Under the pieces are notes generated by a model, which saw only the letters and a list, made by a program, of their open reading frames with translations, did not search any database and was not told the DNA's origin. Shown piece by piece: positions 1-10,599 of a stretch of DNA of 64,000 nucleotides (the first letter of the stretch is position 1; each line of letters opens with the position of its first letter). This DNA is from Glandiceps talaboti. Taxonomy: Eukaryota; Hemichordata; Enteropneusta; Spengelidae. The stretch covers positions 24,729,723 to 24,793,722 of the forward strand of contig NC_135556.1 of NCBI RefSeq assembly GCF_964340395.1, given 5' to 3'. Both the position numbers and the translations under genes were made by a program.

Positions 1-164
1 TTTCAAATCTTCTCATACAAATATAGCTAACTGATCACTAGCTGTTTGTATCTTGGACACACAGAATCAGAAACATATATTTTGTTCAGATAACTAAACT
101 GTAATTGACATGCAAGTCATTTAAATACTTCTAGATAAAACTCAGTGTTTTTGTTTATAAGGGA

Positions 165-290
165 GGTAAAATGTACCTGACTTCCCCTGTCATTTTACTG
201 GGGTTCCCCACAAAGTTATGTGCATTGGAAACTATGCCAGTTTTACCATAATCACCCTTTCTGTTACTGGGGTTCCTCAACCTTAGCAAA
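165..290 (-). repeat. Inverted copy of dispersed repeat also at 8741-9420
   Basis: The reverse complement reads through 'gaaccccagtaacagaaagg', then 'tatggtaaaact', then a second 'gaaccccagtaa' block. The same order of words occurs on the + strand at 8741-9010. This marks the two as copies of one interspersed repeat family. No terminal repeats or coding capacity were seen. Confidence 0.5.
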
Positions 291-704
291 CACACTAATT
301 TTTTAAAGTTATTAGAAATACACTGTGTGTTCAGGTAACCATACTATTGTTCAGATAATGGACGTTCAAAATAACCAGAATGACATTTGTATTGTTATAC
401 ATTAAAACATTTTATTGAAATAACCATAATTATATTGAAGTGTATGATGACATTCACAAAATGGAATACCAAGGCAATGTACTTGTAGTGTAGTAACTGG
501 CCAATAACTGGTATAAAGTGGATACAGTGTAAGATGTGTTGAATACTAGAACAACAATATAACATAAAGTAAACAAGTCTGTGATGGAAATTATCATTAA
601 ATTTAGTTTTGATATAATGTAAAATAAAATACAAATAATGCAATAAATCAGTTTTGCCATTGTACTACTTCTACATACTTGCTTATAAAAGTATTGCAGC
701 AACA

Positions 705-815
705 TTTTTGTGTACATCATTTTATTTGTGCATTCTCTATCTTTGTGTACATCATTTTATGTGTTCTCTATCTTTGTGTACATCACTTTTATTTATGTGT
801 TCTCTATCTTTTTAT
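705..815 (+). repeat. Degenerate tandem repeat upstream of TDRD3 splice acceptor
   Basis: Three to four imperfect copies of a roughly 35-40 nt unit (tttgtgtacatcatttta plus ttctctatc) end just before the acceptor at 821-823. The last copy supplies the pyrimidine-rich tract of that acceptor. Confidence 0.6.
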
Positions 816-823
816 ACATACAG

Positions 824-3800
824 CTTGACATAAGGCAAATTGGAGCTGGGTTTTTGCCAAATGACATCAACAGAGGAAAAATTGAATATGTAAGTAGACA
901 CAGGTTACCCCAAAATAATAGACACTGAAGGACTATTTCTGTCCAAGAATTCATCCCCAAAACTGCTCTTCTATCCTAATGTATAAATTTTGTTAGAAAT
1001 GTATGCTATTTAGGTATTTTAATTAACTATCAATTAACAGAGTCAATGGCCCAAAACAAGACGAATATAGTTACAAATGAAAATTTATACTCGCAGTCAA
1101 AAATTTCTTGGAATTTCTTTGACTAGGTGAATTTTCATTAGTAACTATGGACCCGAATCCATGAACACCCATTCTCACAAAAAGAGCACAGTTTCTGTAT
1201 TAAGGAATAGAAGACAAGTTGTGGGTCATTGAAGTTATAACTCATGTTTTTTTTTATTTGTCTTGTAGGTAACAGGACCATGTGTGCTCCAGATTCAAAA
1301 GATACGTAATGTAACAGCACCCAAAAGTAATGAAGAGTCACAACATGCACCCAGAATGTTAAGATTTCATTTAACAGATGGTCCAAACAACTGCCTAGCT
1401 TTAGAAATGGATCATATAGATAAACTCAGGTACACACTTTATTATCATATCAGCCCATTCTGTCTGCTAGTTTGAAATGATATGAATGGGATGCACTTCT
1501 GACTGCATGATGCAAATGATGCAGTACAGTTTGATACCAATTGTATCAAATAGTTTGAACAGGTTATGCTTCCTGTATCTATAGCACAGTTATCAGGAAA
1601 TGAATGGTAGTTGAGCATGGTACATTTGTATTTCACTTTCTTTTTTAACCTTTTTTTTTCAATACATTTTTTCAAAATGTAGAAAAGACAAACAAGAAAG
1701 AAATACAGGAAGATCAACATCAGAATATCATATTCATAGTGAACAATTGCTATCATTGTATACACAGGTCCCTGCGTTAACCAGAGTTTTCACTTAGCAC
1801 CAACCAACAATGACAATACTCCTACCCCAAGACTTGGTGGAAACCCAGCTTTAATTGACTAATCAAAGACAAGCATGTTGCTTTGATTTGTCTCTCCCCT
1901 CCCCCTTTCCATCCATACTATAGTGCACTATTTGGTAAAGCTAAGATGGGTAAATTTTAAAGTTGTCCCAGCTTTTGATACACAGTAATTGACTTTGTTT
2001 TACTCCGTCAGTCTGTCAACACCTCCTGGAACCAAGTTAAAGCTGACAGGTCACATCTCTGTACAGAATGGTTTTCTACACTTAGACAAACACAATACTA
2101 AAGTCTTAGGTGGCAGGGTGGAAAAACTTATCACAAAGTGGGAACTTGCAAGGGTAAGTATTGATAAATATTGTTAGGATTATTATCTGGATTGATGGAT
2201 GAACAAGAAGTTGAAGAGATAACTATTCCAAGAATAGGCCCTTTAATTTTATATCTATATTGGTGGATGACCAAGAACTGATTATTCCAAAATATAGGCC
2301 CTTTTATATCTGTATTGTTGGATGACCAAGAACTGATGTAGATTTAAGACTACTACATGTACATATGTATTAGAACAGTATAACAGTTCATCTTATGTGG
2401 TTTGTTATGTTGATAAACTTATTTCATTGCAGAGTCTAGCACAACATTCAAGGAATTATGAGGGAAGAGAGGGGGGACCCCCTCCATGGATTCAATTTGG
2501 TCAGAAAAGAGGTCCAGTGAATCGAGACAGGGCTAACATAAGAGGTGAGTCCAAAAATGTAATTTATTTAAGTTTTACACATTCCTTAAGATCTTTGGCG
2601 ATATGTGTTAGTACATGTTGTATGTCATCTTATGATGAAAGGTAGACTTTTAATCTTTTACTCTTCCGCAAACTACATTTATTCTCAATTCAAGGATGTG
2701 TAATGTCATGTGCAAGTCACCTGACATTGGTTTCATCATATGCAAGTCACCTGACATTGGTTTTATCACATGTAAGTCATCTGACATTGCTTTGTCAAGG
2801 GCAAGTCACTTGACATTAGTTTTGTCACATGCAAGTCACCTGACATTGGTTCTAATTAGATATTCATGACACAGATTGGTTGTTTAGGTTCCAAATCAGA
2901 CCCTCTTTTAATATACTAACTAAGAATAATGAAAAGAATCAATGTTGAGTCAAATATTGACTCCGAAGTGGGTGAGGGCTCCTAGTTCAAATATAACAGT
3001 AACTTTAAATTACATGAAACGTGTTACAAAAGTGAAATTTGAAATGTCTCTGTAAGGCTTCACTAATCACAAAAATGGCTCTATTTCCATCATTTTCAGT
3101 CTTTCTTACAAAATATAACCTGCTCATTTTGATTTCCGTTTGTTTTTTTCAGATTTCAAATCCTTAGATACAAACAAAGAACATAGTGAACAAGACAAAG
3201 AATTTGAGCAGCAAAGAAAAGCAGTGATTGAAGCCACTCTACATGAGGGTAAAAGTAAGACATTTGGTGGTGGAAGTGCTGCTGCACAGAATCTACAGAA
3301 AGAGAAAGACAACCAAAGAAGACCACATGGAAGTTATAGCAATACCAGTATTACAAGTACCACCAGTGCAAGTAGTGGTAGCAGTGGTGGTATATATAGA
3401 CAGCTGTCGTCTGGGGTAAGTTATAGTAGTGGTAGCAGTGGTGGTATTTATAGACAGTTATCGTCTGGGGTAAGTTATAGTAGTGGTAGCAGTGGTGGTA
3501 TATATAGACAGCTATCGTCTGGGGTAAGTTATAGTAGTGGTAGCAGTGGTGGTATTTATAGGTTTTTATCATTTCCAATGTTGGCTATTTTCTAACTTTT
3601 TTGGGGGACATGATATTGTACCTTACCAATTTGTTTGTGTTTATTTCAACGTTGCCAGGTTGATGACAAGGCTCTTCAGAAATTAATTGATATGGGATTT
3701 CAGAGAGAGAGGTCAATATCTGCTCTAAAAGAACATTCTGATGATGTTGATGCTGCAATTAATACACTGCTACAAGGCCAACAACAACAACAACAACAAC

Positions 3801-5396
3801 CATCATCATCATCACGATACAGTGGTAGACAAAAACCAGGTAAATCACAATTGTCATCCAAATGTTCAACAACCCAAAGTATTTTATGGACAGCTGGGTT
3901 CAGTACAATCAAAGCCAGTTAACGTGAGTGAAACAACATCAGCTGGCTACCAAGATTGCTACAATTCATTGTAAGGCTTGATTGGTTTAGAGACCAATCA
4001 CATGGCAGAACCCCATGAGTGCAAGTATGCTGTACTTGGGGTATTTGTATGAGTGCTTGCAGTGTTCTCTGTGGCAGTACTTTCATGAGCTTAGTGAGTG
4101 ACAGTGCAGCAGAAAGCACTGCAAGCATGATATAATGATGGTTTCGGTATTGCACTGTAGTGCAAATACCACTAGTATGCACACGCACCGGTGTAAGTAA
4201 TCTCTGGTACATATGTCATAATTTTGATTATATACTATTGTCATTTGTATGTATGTGATATGGAACTATCTATCGCTTCTCTGCATAATCTACATAATTT
4301 TGATCATATTCTAACAGGTAGAGGGCGGTCTGGTCGTGGGAGGGGACGAGGTGGAGATGACGATGATATTGGAGATGGTGTATCAAGTCGACCATCAGGT
4401 CCTAGTACTTTATTTGATTTCTTAGAAACACAACTAGGCAGTGTTTCAATCACAGGTCAGTTGAATGTGTTCCTTCGTAAATTACAGTTATTTACATGTT
4501 TGTTACATTTTGAATTACAGCTGTTTACATTCTGTGGTATAAATTGTATAAAGTGCCAGATCTTGAAATGAAAACATGTATTAACAAGAACAATAATACA
4601 TTTTGAAGTAAGTTTTATATGAACAAGTATACTCATAGATATCACCTAAAGTTATCAATAGTATTAATTCTAAAATAAGAAATCTCAATATCTAACAAAT
4701 AATATCATCTGAGCAAATGTATTTTCAATTTTTCAGATAAAGAAACCACAAATTCAAGTTACAACAGAGATAAAGCAAATAATCGTTATGAACAGTATAA
4801 ACAACATGACAGGTATGATGACAGACATAGGAATTATGATCACAGATCATCCCATAGGGACAACAACAGAGACACTAGAGACCACAGGCAACAACACGGT
4901 AACAGGAGAAACTACGAACAGCAACCTCAATCTGTCAGAGATGCAGGAATTACATTCGTGCATGGAGAGCGACCACAAGATACTAGGAAGGGTGGTAGAG
5001 ACACTCGGAGTGCACCGGAAAATAGATACCATAATGACCACGATAAGAATACATATCAACGGAGAGACAACCAATCACAGAGAAATCAAACTGATCACAG
5101 GCAGGATAGATACCAAGACAGACAAGCCAGCAATAAACATCAACAGTCCCGAGATTTGGCACCAAGATCTGATAATAGACAACATTTTAATGATAGACAA
5201 AACTATGATAATAGGACTCATGATAATAGACAAGATAATAGTAGGTATAATAGACACAATAGAAGTGAGAATACTCAGGATAGACAAGGTAATCCCCAAG
5301 TCAGAGGTGAACATCGACAAGATAGACAAAACTGGACGAGAGATGATGGTAGGCATGACAACAGGGAAAGAGACAGGCCGGAGAGTGGTCACAGGC

Positions 5397-5430
<34 letters not shown>

Positions 5431-7122
5431 GAGCCATTCTGAACCAGAGAGAGAAACTCCGCTGCAAACAGACTGGAAAAAGGGTGATCCGTGTCTGGCA
5501 AAGTATTGGGAAGATAATAGGGTAAGATAACAGACACGTGTAGTAACAGGAAAACAAAAGGCTCAACATAGGATTTGTTGTACTCTAGAGGGCAGTATGC
5601 TACAGTCATGTTATCTTTTTACATATGCTGAATTTGTACATAATGACAAACTTCCATACAAATGATTGACATACTGTACTTAGTAGTATCAAAACCAAAT
5701 ATTTTGTGTGAACCATGTTAGTTTTGTTATAATCTTTGCCAAATTGTTGCCATATTGAATCACCATAGTTGCATTGATATAGTATAATTGAAATGGTATA
5801 TTGCCCATTTTAAAATGTGTGTATGAAATGACCCCCATGTTTCACCATGATATCATTTTTATCAGTGTTGACTAAAAAATGTTGTCGTGGCCATGTTGAT
5901 GATTTCATGTCCAAAGAATGAAAACTTTGTGTTCCTGACCACTACATACATTATATGATTTCTTTCTACAGTTCTATCCAGCCCAGATCTTTGCTGTGGA
6001 TCCTAAATTGCCAACAGCTGTAGTCTTATTCACTGAATATGGTAATCATGAAGAAATACTGCTTTCAGATATACAGCCACTGCCACAACTTAATTCTTTG
6101 GTGAGTTTCCATAAAGTAATCATTTGTGAAATCAGTCCTTAGACTAAACAGCAATATTTGCAGTTCTTTGCCAGACATATAGACTCATAGTTTGAGTGAA
6201 TGAAATCAGTGTTTAGAAGGCTGTAAAATAAATCGCCACCAAGCTTGCTTGTTGATTTTTGTATGTTTGTCATTGTGGTGCGTGGTATTGTTCTAAAGGA
6301 TGCTTTGATTGTGTATTGTGTATTTGAGTGTATGTCATTTTGTTTGAATGACTGTGCTTCAGTAACGTAAGAATAAATCTAAGGCCTCTTGCTGACTCAT
6401 TTATTTCATACTGCTGTAGCCAGGTTTTGACACCACTGTATTGTGTAATTGACAAAGTCTTCAAATGAAAGCTAGAGAAAGTACAAATGGTTGTTTCAAT
6501 AAAATCACATAGGTAGCCCCCAATGAGTGAAGCCTATCTGTATCTCTGAAACACATATGCTGCATAAGCATGACACTTTGTTTCACAACTGATGTCAACC
6601 AAATGTAGCACAAATGTCAGATACTATACTATAGTGTATAGAAACTTTGCAACTATCGTGATAATGGCAACCACATTTGTCACAAAAATTCACATGTTAC
6701 CTACAAAGTCTGAAAGCTTTATACATAGATAGAGGCCCCTCCCCTATTCAAGTGTCTACACCAATGTTATCAATGATGAACTTTCATTTTATGTGCGCTA
6801 TATCAGGCTATAGTATATTTAAACAGCCTATGATCATGAAATTTTTGTATTTCCAAAAATTTCTCATTTTTGTCAACTCATAAATTTCCATCCAATCGAC
6901 TTTCAGATTGGGCAAGGTCAAGGGCCAGGGCCACGAAGGAAATATGAAAACTTTGAGGGATCGATGTCAGAAACGTTAGAGTTCCGTCAAGGTGGGGGAG
7001 GAAACTACAGAAGACGACCACAAAACCAAGAAGGACTGGGACCATTTAGAAACCAGAGAGATAGACGGCCACCAGGACGACCCCAACAACAGTACTACCA
7101 ACCACCAGCTGCCAGGAAATAA
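824..7122 (+). CDS. TDRD3: Tudor domain-containing protein 3 (5'-partial)
   Basis: TDRD3 is a methyl-arginine reader that partners DNA topoisomerase 3-beta and acts on chromatin and in mRNP/stress granules. Exons seen: 824-889, 1269-1429, 2012-2153, 2433-2544, 3153-3415, 3659-3839, 4318-4455, 4737-5521, 5972-6100, 6907-7122. All join in frame with GT-AG sites and give 730 residues ending at TAA. Residues 1-125 match the RMI1-like OB-fold region ([30 protein letters not shown]). The UBA domain lies at about 250-289 ([11 protein letters not shown]). The conserved [12 protein letters not shown] follows. Next comes an Arg/Asp/Asn/Gln-rich disordered stretch with poly-Q at 3778-3800 and 5395-5430. 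The Tudor domain is at about 601-655 ([20 protein letters not shown]). The C-terminus YYQPPAARK matches the exon-junction-complex binding motif. The start codon lies upstream of the window. A tandem repeat crosses the donor of exon 3153-3415. Confidence 0.95.
2200..2345 (+). repeat. Imperfect tandem repeat in TDRD3 intron
   Basis: The words 'tggatga.caagaa', 'attattcca' and 'aataggccctttta' recur about three times in succession between the exons at 2012-2153 and 2433-2544. Confidence 0.55.
2697..2860 (+). repeat. Minisatellite, about 33-nt unit, TDRD3 intron
   Basis: About five imperfect copies of a unit built on 'gcaagtcacctgacattggtt' followed by 'tcacat' run head to tail in the intron before exon 3153-3415. 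Confidence 0.75.
3371..3560 (+). repeat. 54-nt tandem repeat spanning a TDRD3 splice donor
   Basis: About 3.5 copies start at 3371, 3425, 3479 and 3533. Each of the first three copies contains the exon end and a consensus donor (gtaag at 3416, 3470 and 3524). The unit is 18 codons and stays open in the exon frame through the third copy. All three donors are therefore in phase, and each extra copy would add [18 protein letters not shown]. Confidence 0.9.
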
Positions 7123-8736
7123 ATATTTCCATCCAAAAAAGTCTCTTTGTTTCTGTCATTAATGCAAAATTATTGCTGCTAGATTGAGTCAGTTTGAAGA
7201 ATATTCTATAACACCCAACACATGGCAGAGAGGATAATACTCTGTTCTCTCCAGAGATGACAGAATTTGATGAATTTGCACAACAAAATGTTATGTTAAT
7301 TGTTTCAAGAAATTAAGGGAGGAAGCCATGACTCTGAAAAGGCCCAGAGAAACCCTGACTATTAGCATGACATAATCACACATGAGGCATTGTGCTCCTA
7401 TTTTGTATTTGAAGTCATATACTTAGTCTTGATTGCATGAACTAGAACAAAAACTTTCCAGACAATTTTAACCTGTACTGTTTCTCAGGTGAATGAAATA
7501 GAAGATACATTATCTTTCTATGTTGAATTACTCTAAGTAATGTTGTGTAGTACTTGGACTCTACACTTGTATTTCACGGTATTCATGTCAGAATTTTGAT
7601 GTTATTTATACTTGACACAGATCAACTGAGATACCATTGTGTTTTCAATATATTGATAACAGAATTCTACATGTGTTAATACAAACATTAGTACTTTGTT
7701 CAAGGTATATGAAATACTAGTGATCCATTAGGGAAGAAATAAAAAGACTGTAGTACAGTGGAACATGAGGGGTTCACAATCCAAATCTGGTATAAGTTAG
7801 GGGGTCTAAAGTATCCCTTACCAGGAAGACGAGAAATGCTGCATAGTTGACCAGTAGTAGTGCCTAATACAAATCTAGTATAAGCTAGGGGTTCTAAATT
7901 ATCTCTAACCTGCTATGATCCTAGGAGTAACACCCTAACTTAATTAAAATGAGTTTATTGTACAGCTTGTACCCCAACTGCAGTCTTGCCAAAACTGACC
8001 ATAATATTTCAGATCACAAGTTGATGCAGCTGTTCAGCTATATTTGTTTATTATCACTTTTACAGTTAAATCTATGCATAATGTCTTGACAATTTTGAAA
8101 TCTTAGGAAATCAGCAATACTTAAATCTGGCGTAGATTGTTTTTGTGTGTGGATGTGTGTCCTAATTTAGCTGGGGATAAGATTTGATAGATTAAGATAG
8201 ACTTTAATTCTGATTTATTTTGTGCAACAAACATTGTTAGTGTAGCTGTAGTTTATGTCTTGTATTTTGTTTGAATGTTGATTTAAGTTTAACATGTAAA
8301 ACACCAAGCTAACTCTCAAGACTTGATAAAGCCAGCATCTTGATATTTATAATAATACATTTGATAATTTCTGAACCCTGATTTGTAATATTCTAGCCCA
8401 TATCTCCATAATGACATGGTTTGTTGTATCAAGTCTTTCAATATATTTTGTACAATTTCATACAATAAACTTACCAGTGTGTATGAATGTAAAGACCACT
8501 GTCTGTAAAAGATCCAATTGTTCATCTACTCAATTAAATCTGTTCAAAATAATATAATATAATGTAATATGGTGAAGGTAACATATACTAAATGTTTTTA
8601 TTTTGTTTAATCTTTCCACCTGGCAAGTGACAATAGTTTTTTGATATTGGTGTCATTAATTGTGTTGCTGTAAAAAGTAGACCAACTAACCAAAAAATAC
8701 ACTGCTTGGCTTTAGTAAGTCATTCACAGTGTTTCT
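7123..8736 (+). other. TDRD3 3'UTR and downstream flank
   Basis: No open frame of interest is present. The AT-rich sequence fits a long 3'UTR. Candidate poly(A) signals AATAAA lie at 7738-7743 and 8464-8469. Which one is used cannot be decided from sequence. Confidence 0.55.
7738..7743 (+). promoter_or_regulatory. Candidate poly(A) signal of TDRD3
   Basis: Canonical AATAAA about 615 nt after the TDRD3 stop codon. A second AATAAA lies at 8464-8469. Confidence 0.4.
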
Positions 8737-8740
8737 GCTA

Positions 8741-9420
8741 ACCCCCAATAACAGAAAGGTAAATATGGTAAAACTTATGGAGGGTTATACATTGTACTGT
8801 GATTTGGTTGGGGACCCAGGTAAGTGGTGGGGGGTTCAAAGTTGCATACATTTCCATACCTTGTTTTGTGATTTGGTTGGGAACCCCTGGTAAGGGATGG
8901 AGGGTGGGGGTGGGGGTTGGGGTGGCCAAAGTTGCATACATTTCCATACCTTGTTTTGTGATTTGGTTGGGAACCCCTGGTAACAGAGGAGAAAGATCTG
9001 GTAAAATCTGCATAGGTCCCATACTTTCTACATGTATTATGATTTGGGAACTAGCAGAAGGGTGGAATCTGCAAAACTTGTAAAATTTCCAAACCTTGGA
9101 CCATTATTTTGGTTGAGAACAAGTGCAAAGTCTGATCAAATTTGCATAGATTTCAATACCTTGTATTATAAATTATAATACAAGGTATTGAAATCTATAC
9201 AAATTTTGTCAGATTTCCCACCATAATTATAATCTGACAAAATTTGCATAGATTTCAATACCTTGTATTATAATTATGGTGGGAAATCTGACAACATTTG
9301 CATAGATTTCAATACCTTGTACCACAGTTATGATGGGGGAACATAGGTAACAGAGGAGGACATCTGATATAAATTGCATAGATTTTATTCCCTGTATATA
9401 GTCTGGATGGAGAACTTGGG
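8741..9420 (+). repeat. Repeat cluster: tandem and inverted copies of one unit
   Basis: Repeated blocks carry 'gtgatttggttgggaacccc' followed by 'tggtaa', and then 'catttccataccttgt' or the variant 'agatttcaataccttgta'. At least six copies follow one another with varying fillers. The segment includes a perfect palindrome at 9146-9198 and an inverted segment sharing 'cagatttcccaccataatta'. A further copy lies inverted at about 165-290. Confidence 0.75.
9146..9198. repeat. Perfect inverted repeat, 25-bp arms, 3-nt loop
   Basis: The arms 9146-9170 and 9174-9198 are exact reverse complements around 'aat'. Transcribed RNA would form a long hairpin with no mismatch. It sits inside the repeat cluster at 8741-9420. 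Confidence 0.95.
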
Positions 9421-9985
9421 CAGATTTGAACTACTTACTGTCGTTATAAAACATGTTTAGTATGATTCCATAGTGTGCCTATGTCACAACACAGAATTCT
9501 AGTCTTGTTGTCTTTCCTTGTGAAGTATCTCATTTACATTGAACTAGGTGGCAAATAATGGAACATTGCTACATTTTATGATACCATTATTTGTGTCATA
9601 TCTAACAAAAAAAACTAGAATTCATATTTCAGAATTTCAAACCTTTGTGAATTGTAGAAGCTAGTCATTACTAGTAACTGCTTTGAAATAAAAAAAAACG
9701 TAAGATCTTATTTATTTCAAATATTTTGTTAATTTATGTATTACTTTAGAAAGTAAATTTCCAATAATATTGTTCTATTTATACAATTAGAGATCTTTTT
9801 TGATGTAGTTATACCTTAGGTTGTCTTCCGACAGTTTTCTATGATCTAGAAGTCTATTATTGACTGCAGTATTTCCAAGAGAATAAAAGTATTGATTAAT
9901 CCTAAAACCAACATCATGTATGTGTTTGATTTCAATCTCTTCAGAACTCTGCCTGTTATTTATTAAACAGGTGTAGTGACCCTCT
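9421..9985. other. Intergenic, nothing recognised
   Basis: AT-rich sequence between two repeat blocks. I see no coding frame, RNA gene or clear repeat. Confidence 0.5.
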
Positions 9986-9989
9986 CTCA

Positions 9990-10385
9990 ATGGTCATTGG
10001 CAAACTGCCCTGATGCACCACCCCATTCTCAATGGTCATTGGCTAACTAACTGCTTGATTGTACAGATGCACTGATGCAATTTGGTCATTGGCTAACTTC
10101 AAAATTGCACAATGGTCATTGGCTAACTGCTTGATAGTACTGATGCACTGGTCCCACCCCAATCTCATCAGTCATTCATTGGCTAACTGCTTGATAGTAC
10201 AGATGCATCGCCCCAATTTCATTGGTCATTGGCTAACTGCAAAATTGCACAGATGCCCCACCCCATTCTCAATGGCCATTGGCTAACTGCTTGATAGTAC
10301 AGATTCACTGATCCTATTTCATTGGTCATTGGCTAACACTACCCAAATCTCATTGGTCTTTCATTGACCTACTGCGAATGATAGC
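9990..10385 (+). repeat. Irregular tandem repeat, 'cattggctaactgc' unit
   Basis: About eight or nine irregular copies of 'ggtcattggctaactgcttga' followed by 'tagtacagatgcac' and a 'ccaatttcatt' filler run to just downstream of the coiled-coil gene on the other strand. Unit length varies, unlike the strict minisatellites elsewhere in the window. Confidence 0.85.
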
Positions 10386-10506
10386 ACAAATGCCAATTTC
10401 ATGTTTTTGGAATCGAAATTTAAATGACTTACATTTAATCTTAATAGCTTGGTTTTGACACTCTTAATTCCTCTCTTGCTCGTACAAGACAATTCTGTCA
10501 TCAAAC

Positions 10507-10512
10507 TTTATT
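10507..10512 (-). promoter_or_regulatory. Candidate poly(A) signal of the coiled-coil gene
   Basis: TTTATT on the + strand reads AATAAA on the - strand, about 88 nt after the stop codon at 10600-10602. This is a typical distance for a short 3'UTR. Confidence 0.55.
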
Positions 10513-10599
10513 CACAAACAATTAAGTTTCACACCTGTTTGTAGTATTCACCGTCATAAAACCTTCAGGTATTGGTGCATAGATAGGTATATATTTGTG

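Larger units (their letters stand above)
1..823. other. Intron or upstream region of TDRD3, no coding exon seen
   Basis: No exon encoding the missing N-terminus of TDRD3 is recognisable here, so the first exon or exons probably lie outside the window. The stretch holds an inverted copy of the dispersed repeat seen at 8741-9420 (about 165-290). It also holds three to four degenerate tandem copies of a 'tttgtgtacatcatttta' unit at about 705-815, which run into the splice acceptor at 821-823. Confidence 0.6.

Noticed and set aside
1-820. Search for the N-terminal exon of TDRD3
   Set aside because: No sequence resembling the upstream part of the family's N-terminus in any frame. The exon is presumably outside the window.
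4788-5525. 245-codon + strand frame overlapping TDRD3
   Set aside because: It is a shifted frame within the TDRD3 exon 4737-5521. The in-phase frame joins the UBA and Tudor exons.
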